From: Plectrocnemia conspersa
Taxonomy: Eukaryota; Arthropoda; Insecta; Trichoptera; Polycentropodidae
NCBI GenBank assembly: GCA_009617715.1
Contig: VTFK01000266.1
Coordinates: 372,001-436,000 of the forward strand
Direction of reading: 5' to 3'
DNA: 64,000 nucleotides
Below are positions 1-14,200 of this stretch, piece after piece (within the stretch, counting starts at the first letter, position 1; the number at the start of each line of letters is the position of its first letter). A model generated the notes under the pieces. The model worked only from the letters and a program-made list of their open reading frames with translations. It made no database searches and was not told where the DNA came from. Made by a program: the position numbers and the translations under genes.

Positions 1-1704
1 TACTAATTGATAAATATATTCTTAGAATTTCTACATGTTGAGCAAATGCAATTGCAAATCGCTCCAAAATTTTCTATATATATATTTTCGTGTTAAATGC
101 TAAATGCTTTTAATATACCCTGGCCCAATGCGTTACAATAGAGTAAACACAATCAATTTACAAGTAAATAATGTTGCATGCTTATCCGCTATTATTTTAA
201 TTTTACGAAATTCGAAAGAGTTCTTCGCTTTTTTGGAAAGTCTTAGCTGAAGTTAGTTTACAAATTAATTTTAATGATATAAACCTATATAGATATAGTA
301 TTATTCTTAAGGGCATAAAAAAACTATGAGTTTTAGTTAAAGACTACACTGCAAGATTTTTCATTAGATAATGTATGCTTTAACTAGTGAGTGTGTGAAC
401 TCTCCGATGTGAGCTAGTTACATCGTCAACGAACAAGATTTGAGTTCCATTTACAACCAATCTATTGTCGAGCGACTAAGCAAATAGTCAATATAAAAAT
501 GCGTTGGACAGGTTAGGTGCAAGCGAGTGATCGTTAGTCAAAACAGTGAATACCCCATGAATAATTCTATGAAACAAATTTATATAAAATTAATTTATAA
601 ATTGACAACAAGATTTACCGCACATAAATGATTTAAAACACCTATCAAATACATAAATTATTTAATTTTGAATATTTTGCCAAACAATGAGAACATACAT
701 TGTTTATAAATTACTTTTTGTGTAATTTGACAGTGCATAAATTGCCTAGGATGTATGCATTTTCAAAATTCACTTTACTTGTAACATATACACAAGTAAA
801 TTATACGGTACATTTATTAAATCAATAAAAAAAAACAGTTTGAGGTTCGACATTATGGACCATAGAATATCAATCGTTCGCAACCAATTCTGCGATTTTA
901 CGATCCTCGCGATCAAAAATAAAATAGTTTGATTCTACCCGCAGCGGAGTGCAGTGCGATAGAAATGTAAAGATTATTACTATTTAAGTATAAAAATGCA
1001 ATTGAAAGTGAAAAACATGTATCGTGCGAGCAAGATATCGCGTATGACATATATTATATTAAATAGGCAATTAACTGTTTATTTCATATCAGTTGTTAAT
1101 ATTAATTATAAAATTCTTCATGCTTGTTGTTGATATTGTTAACGCATGAGCAATGGTAATCGATGTATTCTGTGTTTATCGTGTTTATTTTGACCACTTA
1201 ATTATCCGAAAAGTATTTTATTTGTTAGATAAAACCAACTTCTGGATTTTTTAAAATCGCAAGTATGCAATATAGAGCATTTTGATAATATGTATATTTT
1301 TAAAAGTATTTTTTTTAATGCTACATGAATAAAAAATTAGTAAAAAAATACATTGCATTTGCTAAAATTTTTGTCACAGAGATTAAATAAATAGATTTCA
1401 ATGGCAACATATGCGCTGAATTAAAATCTGTATTTAGTTTTATAGTATGTGTAGTATGGTTCTCAATTATTCGTAGTTTTCAACTATTCAAATATTGAAT
1501 AAAAAATGAATGAAGTATTCGAATATTCGTGAATATTTATCGGTTTTTACTTCTAATTTACTTAAGCAATTATTGCCAAAAATAATTAATTGCCTGTAAA
1601 ATATTATTTTATTTAAAAAATAAATATCGATTAATAATAATTATATTATTTAATCATTTATTACTTTTATAGTCGGTAAACTTTTTGAATTTTATAAAGT
1701 ATGC
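1..1704. other. AT-rich intergenic DNA, no gene seen
   Basis: No open frame of useful length and no recognisable protein similarity on either strand. The only structure I see is a short stretch near 112-174 resembling the repeat at 25017-25150 and 38553-38690 (shared words around CCCAATGCGTTAC and ACAAGTAAAT). It could hold distal regulatory sequence of a gene outside the window, but nothing in the sequence demonstrates that. Confidence 0.5.
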
Positions 1705-1896
1705 TTAACCCTTTGGCTACCGAAATCCGATATATCGGCTTTCGCTACACTAGCGAGAACTGCCGGATCCGACGGCTCCGAAATCGTAGTATCCAATACA
1801 TTTTCAACCGTCTGTAGGGTAATTGCTTCAGGGGTTTATAACATTTTTTTCAAATATATGTTATAAATATATTATAATCATTATTTTTATACATAT

Positions 1897-2154
<258 letters not shown>

Positions 2155-2907
2155 CAATGGTTTGTTTTGGGTGGCCCTGCTTGTTGTTATGGGCTGGGGC
2201 TGGAGGGATGGGTGGGAGCTGGGGGGGGTGTGCGATATGTCGTGTGGTGGGGTTTTTTTGTTGTTGTTTTAGGTCGTTGGCACCTCTCGGTGCATACTTC
2301 TGCTGGTGGCTGTTGCGGTCCTCATCAGCTCGAGTAGCCCTTCTCCAGTCGGGGGGTTTTCGAGCATGGCTGCGTAGTTTTTTTCTCCCTGTATTTTTTC
2401 TCTTCTGCAACTCTGCAGCAGGTGGTGCCTTGTTCTATCAGGGCGGGGCAGTGCCACAGCAGGTGGTCGGGGTCCTGGGTGGAGTGGTCATCGCAGGGGC
2501 AGCTGGGGTCCTCCGTGATTTTGAACCTTTTGAGGTATGCATTGAAGGGCCCGTGTCCCGTGATGATCTGCGTGGCGCCTGGAGACGGCGTATTCCTTTG
2601 TCGGAAGGCGATGGCGGAGGCGATGTCAGGGGAGAAAGTGTTCGCGTGCGACCCGCGCGGTGACTCGATGTAGCGAGCGTTCCAGACGCGCTGGAGTTCC
2701 TCCTTGAGGATTGTCTTGGCGTAGGTGAGCGGAAAGCGCGTGTATGCTTTGCGCATATTGCGCGTTTCCGCTGCTTCCTTAGCGAGCGTGTCGGCCCTGT
2801 CGTTTCCGGCGTTGTTGGCGTGCCCGGGGTCCCAAAACAGTTTTACGCTTGTGTTGCGCGTCGTTAGGGGACCGCACGAGAGCCAACGTTTGCCGTTCTG
2901 GAGGAGC
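2155..2907 (-). mobile_element. Truncated non-LTR retrotransposon (LINE), RNase H and C-terminal end
   Basis: Minus-strand reading gives a protein tail with the RNase H signature DPGHANNAGNDRADTLAKEA, followed about 110 residues later by a Cys/His cluster (CPC, then HLLWHCP) typical of the C-terminus of R1, Jockey and I-group LINE polyproteins. The frame from about 2905 down to 2325 is open; a shift into the frame ending near 2269 would extend the tail. The 5' part (endonuclease and reverse transcriptase) is absent, cut off where the Penelope-like inverted repeat begins near 2908. Its 3' end lies against the (TA)n tract. It is a dead fragment; the clade is uncertain. Confidence 0.8.
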
Positions 2908-3845
2908 CGCCAAAACCAAGCCTCCCCTTCCGAATACCACATTTGAGGAACGAAATGAAGCAACTAAACCTAAATAAAGATATTGTTGTTTTGCCAGCAG
3001 ATAAAGGGAATGTCACCATAGTTATGAATACTTTAGAATCAAAGAAAAAAAACAACTTACTAAAACCGTGCATATAAAAAACATAAAAGTGACCCTACCA
3101 CATACCTGGAAAAAACAACAAAATCCAAAATAGCTGCCTCAAGCATTGCCGAGGAGACCAAGAAATTACTAATTACCAGGGAGAAGTCGTCACGTTGCCC
3201 AAAATTATATGGTTTACCAAAAATACACAAACAAGACGTACCACTTCGCCCCATAGTAAGTTCAATAAATTCTCCAACGCATAAACTAGCGGGGTATTTA
3301 GCCAAATTACTACAACCTACCGCCGAGAATTGTGAATCTTACGTACGGAACTCGGTTCACCTCGTCAATCGATTAAATAACATCCGCCTTGAGCCTGATG
3401 ATATACTTGTAAGCTTCGACGTAACTTCATTATTCACTATGATACCAATCGCAGAAGCAATCAACGTAATAAGCAATAAGGTAGCACTTTCTGAGGATAC
3501 CTTAGACCTCATAAAGCATTGTTTGAACACTACATATTTCTCATATGAAGGAGAAATATACAAACAAGTACAAGGTCTGTTTGGTCTCCTCGGCAATGCT
3601 TGAGGCAGCTATTTTGGATTTTGTTGTTTTTTCCAGGTATGTGGTAGGGTCACTTTTATGTTTTTTATATACATCTTTTAGTGTTGTGCATTTTTCTTTG
3701 TATTCTAAAAGCATTCATAACTATGGTGACAGTTTTATCTGCTGGCAAAACAACAATATCTTTATTTTAGGTTTAGTTGTTTTCAAGGCTTGTCGTTCCT
3801 CAAATGTGGTATTCGGAAGGAGGCTTGGCTTTTGTATTATTGCAC
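2908..3845 (+). mobile_element. Penelope-like retroelement fragment with inverted flanks
   Basis: Plus-strand translation from about 3185 to 3597 reads through motifs of Penelope-like reverse transcriptases: KLYGLPKIHK, then LRPIVSSINSPTHK, then LVSFDVTSLFT, the last being the region before the catalytic domain. Upstream, 2990-3030 encodes a PADKGN-type motif also found in this family, but stop codons lie between (near 3073). The fragment ends abruptly near 3597 and is followed by an inverted copy of its own 5' part: 3581-3845 is the reverse complement of about 2908-3163. No GIY-YIG domain is present here. It is nonfunctional. Confidence 0.75.
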
Positions 3846-3942
3846 ATGTTTGTTGTCGAATTAATTCTGCTTCTAATGGGGAAGATATCGAATCGCAGCT
3901 TCCACTTCCGTGACGATGTCTTCTGTAGGTACTTTGATCTAT

Positions 3943-4094
<152 letters not shown>

Positions 4095-4479
4095 CAGTCT
4101 GTAGGGTATTTTTACTTAAACCATTATTTAAAAATATTATATTTTAATAATTTACGAAAAAGTTTTATTTACATTATAAAAATAAATAACATATTATATA
4201 CCATTGTTATTGATTCCTGGTTGGAGTTCGGCCGCTCAGATCTCTTATTTTTTAATACGTCATGCGATAATGACTCTTATTACAGCGCAAATAAGAACTA
4301 AAATAACACACAATCGCATATTCATCATTAATTAGGTCAAGTTCACTGCAGACAGCGTCGCACGCCGCGACAGCATGTTTACAAACTAAAATACACATTT
4401 TGACTTTTTAATTATTTAATAAAAAGTCCCGGCAGTTCTGGAACATTTTTCCAAAAATGCCCGGCATCCAAAGGGTTAA

Positions 4480-5877
4480 AACAGTATTAAAAAATAGAAT
4501 GCTGTATTTATTAATACATACATCATTTCAGTTTAATTCAGAACTAAGATCAACTGCGATTAAATTTATTTAACATAATTAATACATAGCTTTATCGAAT
4601 TTATTGTATATTCAATAGCTAATAATGTATGGAACGAATTTGATACACATAAATATCTGATCCGTATCGGCGTTTGTTATGTGCGGAACTGCATATTAAA
4701 TAAATACTTAGAAATAAATTAACTGAGATGGAATTATTAAACTATATAAAATAAAATCTTTGCGTCTTGAAACAACAAATAAAAAAACGTAACATGAACT
4801 TCACAAAAAATTGCGATGCATACTTCGTTTATCGATAATAAAGGAAGGGCCCTTGCAATGTTTTGTTTCGTTCAACGAACGAATTCTGCGAATTTCCCCC
4901 TTAGTAGACACCCCCGATTAATATTATATTTACAAATGTTTTATTGAGAAGAAGCGTCTCATTGTCTCGCATTTAGAAATAAAATAAAGGCGCATAAAAT
5001 TTGGAGCGGCACTAGTTACTCTGATATATTGAAAGAAAAAACAATTACATCGTTGCTCAAGTTCACAAATTGTTTCATTTTAAAATTTTGCAAATTTAAT
5101 TCGAATATTAACATATTCGATTGAGAATGCTAATGTGTAGTTATTACAAAATATAAAGAGTCGCATATCAACTGTGTTAATAAAAAAAGAGATAAGGGCG
5201 TGCGTTACATGCGTTTCGCACGCCCTTATCTCTCTCTTTTTTTTTTTTCACTTAATATGCGAGCGAGTGAAAAGGAAAGTGTCTCACCGTGCGCACCTGA
5301 TATAGATACGTGTAGGTCTCATGGCTTTGTCTGCGCCAGGTTGTATCAAATCAAACTCGCAAGATCGGATTGAATTCAATTTATTTTTTTAATTTAAAAT
5401 CAATTAATATGTATGTTTAAATGTAACTAAACTAATTTTTGTAGGTTGTATATAATAAATATCAATACAAAGAAAAGTTTTATATGTTTAGAAAATCGCA
5501 AAAAGAGTCACAACCAAAATATATCTAGTTAAAACGCATCAGACAAAATAAAGCTGCATACAATTTGTATTTTTGGCTTGCCGTGGAGGTCCGAGTCAAG
5601 GGCAAAGCCCCGGTGTCGGGCCCGAGAGCTTCGACCCTCCCTATATGTGCGGTTATGTCATCATGGTATTGTTCAATACGATAGCTTAGAGAAGCAGTTT
5701 AGTGTCTATGATTTAATTATTTTAAATCATAGAATCAGTAGAATCAGCCTTTGTGTAAATTATATATCCCACACTATTTTAAAACAGTTATTTATTACAG
5801 TTTGATTATATTATTAAGGAAGGATTGATGCGGAAGAAGATCATTAAAGGCGTGCAGCAAAGTGTTATTCAAACACA
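4480..5877. other. Intergenic DNA upstream of gene A
   Basis: AT-rich with no coding signal. It holds an AT-capped hairpin at 5183-5236 and, at 5579-5660, a GC-rich patch of unknown origin (CCGTGGAGGTCCGAGTCAAG onward) just ahead of the gene A leader. The 5805-5877 segment resembles the 5' leaders of the other array genes (GATCATTAAAGGCGTGC), so the gene A transcript probably starts here. No GATA doublet like that of genes B, C, D and F is obvious. Confidence 0.5.
5183..5320. repeat. Hairpin MITE-like repeat
   Basis: AGAGATAAGGGCGTGCG and CGCACGCCCTTATCTCT form a 17-bp perfect stem with a loop of about 12 nt, flanked by A-rich and T-rich runs. The downstream sequence (CGAGCGAGTGAAAAGG, then GTGTCTCACCGTGCGCACCTG) matches the hairpin at 45961-46112 and the interior of the MITE at 58631-58796, so these share ancestry. 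Confidence 0.6.
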
Positions 5878-8800
5878 ATGGAAAAAAATAATGGTAAGTT
5901 GTATTAATGTTTAATTTATAAATTATAAATACTTTTGAGCACATTGCTGAGTTTTGTCCCGAAAGTAAGTGTATTAATTTTTCTTTGACATATATAATGA
6001 CTAGGTGACGAAACACTTAATTTGTGTATATTGCCGTGAAAATGATTGTTCATTATTGTCCATTTAAAACATTTTACAACATAAAAAACCAAAAGGTCAT
6101 ATTTTAACCCTTTGAGCGGTATCGCCGTACATGTACGGCGGTCGAACATTTACTGTTTTGAGGTACCCCAGATAATTATATATTTACATACATAACTGAG
6201 GAAATAATAAATAAAAACATTATATAATATTTTTTTTAATTTGATTTAACGCAAATGATTTTTATGAATAATAATTCTAATAAATTATAGAATACGTAAT
6301 AAATAAACATAAATATACTTATGTAGTATATCGTAATGCAATACATCTAGGAACAACACGTTTTATCTCGCTGCAATAGTTTTTGTTATTTATTATCATT
6401 TGTCGTCATCACGAAGTGACTACGATGGTTTCGTTTATTAAATTCACCCCGGAGACAGAATAAAGCTTCGTTAAATGCGATGGACATTACAGGCAAAGTT
6501 GGACAAAACGGTCAGAATTAGCATTGTTCCATTTGTCCAAGCTTCTGTGAGAGAATATTTAAAAGGCTTGATACTTGCTTACTAAAGGAGATTGCAAGAT
6601 CATGCATTTAGGCACTCTGTTACTGCAATAACAACTCTATATCTTGATCACCAGCTTCAACCGCAACTATTTTGCTATAATATAAACCTTGCACAATTAA
6701 CATATAAACGGCTTTACATCAGTTCACTGAAGAGGATTAAGAGCGCCACAAGTAGATCAGAAAGAGCAGAGAACCGAGGACAGAGAACAGAGAGAATCAC
6801 TTCGGTACACAGTAACGTTTTCAAGAGGCACTAATAATGACTTCTTTAAGGATCTTCTAGGACAACATAAGTTGAAATTACAGTTAAATGGTCAGCATTA
6901 TGGGACTGTTAAAATCATAAAACAATTGTAATCGATAAACTAAGCAGACTTATATAATATTATATTCTCCTGTTATTGTTATTTTCCAAGGATCGTACTT
7001 TAAAGGAGATAACCATCATGAATTCATGAGAATTTTATATATTATTTTAATATAAAATCAGTATATTGAAACGGTCTACAGATGTTTATTGATTAGAATG
7101 CTCTAATAAAATTTATCCCAGACATAATTCACGAATAACAAGAATATATTGTGGATAGTTCAAAACAAGCATGTATATAATGATACAGCTACTTGTTCAT
7201 AACCAATGAAAAAATTACAATATAAACACCATTATAAAAACAAGAATTATTAACTAAAATATATTAAGAATTAAGGGGAAACATGTAAAGCCTGTTTACA
7301 GATTTAATTCATGAAATCAAGATATTTTGCTTGAAGTAACCAAGCGGTTGACGACAGGTCAATCATCAGCTGACGATAAGTTTGAAACCTATCGCCTGAT
7401 ACTGGTTTATTTTATTACTTTGTATTATTAATAATAATGTAATTTCTTATATAATGCTTAGCTCAATATAAAAAGGCTCTTATATAATTTTAGGATGGAA
7501 ACCCGGAACAAGACACGTACAAGTGTTCTTGTATTCAATTGCCATGTATTCTATTATGTGTGTTGGAGTCTGCAACAATATAGCTATATTATCAATGACA
7601 GATAGAAATAATATAAACAATAATACGGTATTATATTTAAATTATTAAATTATAATAGATTAACTAAAATATTTTTAATAAAATCTATTATAGGAGTTCA
7701 ATTGGGACAAGCAAACTATTGGATATATAGCCTCGTCTCAATATTGGGGCGATATCATAGCGCAAATACTTGCAGGTCCTCTACTATACAAATTTGGTGG
7801 AAAACCATTTGTAACATTCAGTTTGGGAGGCACGGCTCTAATTCAGTTATTATTACCATATTTAGCTAAACTGGTATGTTTTTAAAACCAAATAGAATTT
7901 AGTCATGTTTATTCATGTTGAATATAATTTTAGGCCGATTGGAAAGGGATGTGTTTTGGTGGCCTATTTAATGGAATTTTAGTTGGTGTTTATTATCCAG
8001 CTTTGTTAACATTGTTGGGTAAATGGGCACCAGTTGACGAAAGGACGAGAATGGGAATGTTTTCATTCATAGGTAAGATACAATACATTATTATTTAACA
8101 ATAAAAATATTCATTAAAATTTTGTTTCAGGATTAAATTTTTCATATATTATATCATTACCATTAGCAGCATATATATCATCATTTTCATATGGATGGAA
8201 GGGTATATATTATTTTTATGGCTGCCAAAATTTACTTTGTTGTATATTGTGGATATTTTTGGGAGCAAATAGTCCTTCTGAGCATAAACATATATCGAGA
8301 GCAGAAAGAGAATTAATATTGACGTCTTTAGAGCAAACTGAAAACGAAACAGTATTTATTTAATTTATTGTGTAATTATTGTAATACAATTATTAAATAT
8401 TTTTAAATATTTTTTTAATAGCCACAAAATACACCGTTGAAGGCAATTTTTACATCAAAGCCATATTGGGCAGTATTAATAGTACAAGCAGGAGCATTAT
8501 GGAGTTTTTTTGTAATATCGTATGAATTACCGTCATACTTTAAAAATGGTGTTGGAACAGATTTACAAGAGGTATGATTACTAGGCTTTAGATTATAAAT
8601 TACATTGTTTTAAAAATACTTTATTTTACTAATATTTAATTGGAACAATCGATAAAATATTAAATGTATTTTTATTACATATTTTGATTTTTTTAAATTT
8701 ATTAAAAAGTAGAGTGGACTCTTTTCTTCATTTGGATACATATTGGCAATTCTAACTGGAATAATTGGAAGTTTGTCATTCGATTACATGCTGATAAAGA

Positions 8801-9544
8801 AATATTTTAGTATGACTCAATTAAGAATGGTCTATAATACGATAGGTAAGTATTTTAAATATTAATGCATTTAAATGTAATTTATAAGTAATGCATATTT
8901 TTTTGAAAGGAACTTGGGGACCAGCAATTTGTCTTGTGATTGTGTCATACATTCCAATAGAATACGTAAAAACTATTATTTCACTAACAACTTTAATTGT
9001 TGGATTAAATTCAATAACTGGTTGCGGATATATGGTGAGTGTTTTGCTTATTTTTTATTAATGCAATAGAATTTTTAATAATATTTATATGTTATATAAT
9101 TCCAGATGAGTTTTGTTGATTTATCTCCACATTATTGTGGTATGCTTTACAGTATATCTATAGTATTTTCTGACTTTTTTTGCTTATTGGCACCAGTTTT
9201 TGATGGATACATATTAGATGATATTGTAGGTAATACTATACATTATTAATATTTATATATTTAGTAATATAATAATGTTTTTAGACTGATGTCGTGAAAT
9301 GGAGAAAAGTATTATTAATAGCTAGTGCAACATACTTCGTTGGTAATTTAATATTTTTGATTTTCGGAACAGCCGAAAAACAGCCATGGGATAATGGCAC
9401 AGAAAATCGTCAAAATATAGGTGATTAAGAAGAATAACTAAACAAGTTTGAAGTAGAAGATAAAATATAATGAATATTAATTTTTCAGACGAAGTAGCAA
9501 TGAACGAAGCATCTGAAAAAATGATAGCTGGTTCAAAATCATAG
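5878..9544 (+). CDS. SLC17-like MFS transporter, gene A
   Basis: Predicted multi-pass transporter of the SLC17 (phosphate/organic anion) family, likely in plasma or vesicle membrane; substrate unknown. Exons: 5878-5893, 7494-7627, 7694-7873, 7934-8072, 8131-8351, 8422-8571, 8713-8845, 8910-9034, 9106-9225, 9285-9420, 9489-9544 (TAG stop). The joined frame is open for 469 residues, normal for the family, with about 12 hydrophobic segments. Landmarks: WDKQTIGYIASSQYWGD (residues 54-70), GKWAPVDERTRMGMF (about 139-153, the loop after TM4), PSYFKNGVG (about 267-275) and FVDLSP (about 369-374). TM1 has Gly30 and TM4 Gly120 where gene G has arginine. The start is the ATG of a tiny first exon conserved across the array. 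Intron 1 is 1.6 kb. A poly(A) signal lies at 9788. Function is inferred from family only. Confidence 0.85.
6103..6145. repeat. TTAACCCTTTG terminus with 18-bp palindrome in gene A intron 1
   Basis: TTAACCCTTTGAGCGG resembles the left terminus of the TTAA-bounded element at 1705. It is followed by the perfect palindrome CGCCGTACATGTACGGCG. No matching right terminus is found nearby, so this is probably a single transposon end or a decayed copy. Confidence 0.4.
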
Positions 9545-11263
9545 TAAGATATCATGAGGATTATCCTATAGCAATATAAAGTTAGTTAATTGCAAAGATC
9601 TGTTAATTTTGTGTTTGTATTTATAATTAATCTTAAACAGTTATTATTTTAATGCAAGTATTTATTACTTTTGTACAAACTTTTATACTCATCATTACAT
9701 AAGTATAACATTTTTTATATTGATTTTGTAAGCACGTGTTACATCATAATTAGGTATTCTGGTTTCTGGATATTTTTAATTTTTCGAAATAAATAACCTC
9801 ATTTTTATTTTTTCATTTTCTCAGGAAATTTTAATATTTAAAAAATATGTATATTATCTTTCATATTAAATAAATAAAAAAATATATATTTTTTTTTAAT
9901 TTTTTGTGTTCCTATGAATGTTTTGTGTATTTTTTATATTTTATTCATATATTATGTAAAGTAATGCTCAATTATATTATAATTTTCTAATTTTTGTTAT
10001 TATTTAAAAAAACAATAACTATTTTAAAATACCAGTATCGATACAATTTAACTATGACTATGTACAGTACTGATGATTAAGATCAATATAAATTGCGATG
10101 AAATTTATGGCAAAGACTTGCTAAAAGGCTAAAAAATTAATTGGTTTATTTGGCATATAAATGTGTTATATAAACAATAGCGTGCTGAGCCGACATCAAT
10201 TGAACGTATAAAATCACTTTAAAAAAGGACCCGAACAGAAGATATGATCGGTACCAGATACAAAGGAATGCGTTGCATACCGATATATTTATTTAGTATA
10301 AATTACATACTGATTCTACTGTTTTAATCGACATTAAACTTGTTTTAAATATAGCTCTTGTAAATATCTAGTCTCAGTTACTTAGTCAACTTAATCCGTT
10401 CATGTTCTAGAATTGTGGTTACTTAAAAATAAAATAAATATATAAAACATATGTTTTAAATTGGAAATTTAAATAAAATAAAACTAAAAACATAGTTTTT
10501 AACCAAGTTATAAAATTTAAAATTCATAATTTTTTTTTTAAAAATCTTAAGTAAACGGTATATTTACCGTTTTCTCTAATTTCTTTAATTTTTAATTTCA
10601 ATTAATTAATTAATTATTTTTTAATTTCTTTAATTTCTATTGCTTAGAAATATATATCTACTGGTACAAATGTATTTGGAATTCACTAGTGAAAATATAT
10701 CTTCACCAAAAAATACATTGTAATATTTATAAAACTCATGTAAATAAAAAATGGTAAGTATGTTAATATATATTACTATGTATTTACATCTCTATTCCAT
10801 ATTTTTAATATTAGAAGTATGTAAAGATGTTAAAATGAAAGTAAGAGTAAAATTTACAAAAAAAAAATAGTAACAAAATCGTGATTACGTTTTGTGAATA
10901 TATTTGTTGGATATTATCTACGTGTAAGTGTCTACATAGCAACATTGATAAATGTTATGTTATCTAGTTTCATTCAATTGCTCTTGTATTTATTTTTTCT
11001 AAAAGCCAGATCGTTCCATTCTTACTATACTCGAAAAAAAAGGTTGTTGGATTATATATAAGGTGCTGAATATTGCTATACAACTCAGGTATGACAATTT
11101 AATACAATAATTAATATATTATATATTCATACATATGTATGTACTATATGATCTCATATTATCTTATCAGGTTATTGCTTCAATAAATGTGAGTTTGATT
11201 ACACTATTTAGAACCATTGAAGAAGTTCCTTATTGTAGGCGTGCTGCGAACTGTTCTTCAAAC
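9545..11263. other. Intergenic DNA between genes A and B
   Basis: AT-rich. It contains the 3' UTR of gene A (AATAAA at 9788) and, toward the right end, the gene B 5' flank. No other coding or structured element is recognised. Confidence 0.6.
11053..11263 (+). promoter_or_regulatory. Gene B proximal 5' flank with TATA-like and GATA doublet
   Basis: TATATAAGG occurs at 11053. ATTATCTTATCAG (11157-11169), whose reverse strand reads as two overlapping GATAA sites, lies about 103 bp before the gene B ATG. It is followed by GTTATTGCT, also found at the same relative place in gene C, and by the leader motif AGAACCATTGAAGAAG. Conservation with genes C and D is seen directly; the promoter role is inferred. 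Confidence 0.5.
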
Positions 11264-14200
11264 ATGGAAGAAAATATTGGTAATTTACCTATTTTGTTCA
11301 ACAAATCAATTAAATATATTATATATAAATAGGTTTATTTTAATACACACAATTGAGTTTAAATTTGCTGAATTTGCTAACTTTGTATGTCTGGTATAAG
11401 TTATTATCAAAATATATACATAGATTAGTACATATCAGATTATTCTGATAAGATTGGATTAATATCGTTTTGAAAAAGGATCAATTCATGTTGAATAGCA
11501 ATGAAAATAAATATAGAGGACATAACATTTGTGTGTATAACGCAGTGGCGTCAAATGTTTTTTGTTATATATTTATAACTTAGTTTGTTAGTTTATTATG
11601 TTAGTTTGTTATATATAATGAAAAAACCTAATTTGTGATGATCGATCAGAATTATAATTATATAATCGGATTCGTATGAATTAATTGCTACTCGCCCTAT
11701 TAAAGTTTAGTGTTTTATTATGATATAAAGTTATTCTTAATTCCAATTTATTACTTTAAAGAAGCTGATGATCTTAAAGTATTTTTAAAAATGTATGTAT
11801 ATGTGTGGTCATCTATAATGGATTATCATTTAGCATAAAAATGCCATTCCATGTCATATTCTAGAGCAAGAACATCAAATAACTTTGATTATAAATAAAT
11901 ATGTGCTTCAACGCACAGAAGTAATAGCCGATTTAGGTGTCCTAGAGGAGGCGGACTGCCTTGGACAGCTCTTGCACGGGGGCGGCACTTTCGCGATGAA
12001 AGGACCCAGTTGCGGATTTATTTCGCTAGTAACCCGAGGCTTCACAAATTTCTGCGAGGCTCTATATAAACATATATACAAAAATTCAGAGCGTGATTGC
12101 AAAATAACCCCCTCCTCTCATTATAAAATATTTTCTAATTAAAACAGCTATTTTTATATTGTATTTCAGTTTTTTTGCTCGCACTTTTGTTATCAGTTTT
12201 TTATTTACGTCTTCATTGATTTTAAGAAGAACAATAAATAATCAGCGTATAAAATATTTTTATAAGTACCTGAATGTAAGGAAGATTGCTTTAAAAGCTT
12301 CTTACTATTTGAAACATAAAATATGCATAAATTGGTCAAAGACATGCTTATTTATTATATTTGCAAAAATAATATCTACACTCTAATGGGTACTACATAT
12401 TCATTAAATATCTTCAAAAGATTTTTTTGCAAAATTCGAAAGATCGTATCAACATTCAACAATATATTACAATATAAACTTAGTAATAAAGCATTCAGTT
12501 CGACTTGGAAAGAATGAACATGCTTTTTTTGGTCTTTTTTTATTAGCAATTATTAAAAAAAACTGACTGTTTTTTCTCGGTAATACCGGCATTGAAAATC
12601 CCGGTATTATTACAATATGCATTCAACAATATGAGTATTGGACAACTCCCTAATAAGCACAGCTGTCGTATAATGTTGATTTGCTCATCTAGGTACTCGC
12701 AGTTGGTGGACGCATTATGATCTAGTCATTTATGTTATTATTGTAAATATTTCTATATGTAATATTTTTAAAATGATTTTACCCTGCACGTGGATGTACA
12801 TGTATAAATCAACTATATAAAATAAAGAACATTATACATATAGTACTAATACATCCATTAAGTACAATGTAACTCGGATTAGGATTACCTAATCTCTTGG
12901 ATAAATACCAAGGTGATTAATTAAACTCGATATAATATAAAGTGGCTACACCGAGATAATGTAATAGTTACATTATCTCAGTGTAGCCACTTTATATTAT
13001 ATTGGTTATGATTCAGCTAGATTTTAATTGAACACCTTGGTATTTATCCAAGTGATTAGGTAATATTAATCCGAGGCACTTGATCATACAAAATGTTACA
13101 ATTAAGTATATCCAGCAACTCTTATCTTACAGATACGATGTAACAATGTTTTATAATTATGAATGTCACAAATCGTATATTTTTTTTAGATATTTTCGTT
13201 GGTTCTTAATTATATCTATCTTTGGTGCATTTAGAAAGTTTGTAAGAACAGTAGATATATGAGTAGCAAGATTGAAAATATATATTTTAGTCCAAGTGTT
13301 CACTGGAGTTTATTCATGAACATACTTGTTTGTGTATGCACAAATTGTAGGTTTTAGTGCTAACTGTCAAATGCTATTAACAAATAAACTTTTACGTTTC
13401 AAAACATACTACAGTGAAATCTCTTTGTAACGAATACCGAAATAACGAAATTCCCAGTATAACGAATCTTTAATTTGTCCCCGAAAACTTTCATACAAAA
13501 TGTTTTCATTGTAACGAAGACTGATCTCAGTATAACAAAATATTTTGATCCGAATTTAAGAATGAAATTACAACTTGACACAATATTTCTCCGAATTCAG
13601 TTCGTCCTTGACTTGACGTGTGCCGGATGTGTTTACAAGCGACATTCAAAGTGTTTTGCCGACCCTCAAACTATTTTTATAAAACATTTTTTTAACAAAT
13701 TTTACTGTGTTCATTACAGTATCCTTAAAAATGGTCAAGAAAGGATCTGATGTTGTAGTAATATGGCAATTAAAAATAAAATAAAAATATATCATCTTCC
13801 TTACATTAAATATAACGATATTTTTTCTTCGGTCTCGTAAGCTACGCTGTACTGAGATTTCACTGTAGTTTATTTATACACTTCCTAATACACGCTAACA
13901 CATAAAAGAATGAAATGGAAGATACGCGGCTTAGATTCATATACGGCATGTTCAATGTTCTAGCCAACGTACGCTCGCTACGGCTCGCTCTCACCTAACC
14001 ATGAATATAGGCATGAATCAGTTTAAAGTTTTGAGACTATGTACAGAACTTTTAGATGAAAAAGGTATGTACCACATAAAAACAGCTTAAAACATATTAA
14101 TAAACAATATATAATCGTTTTTATATACGTAGCTAAGAGCGTCTTCCTTGGTATAGTACAATAATATTTATAATAAAGCCGAATTATTTCTGCATGAACA

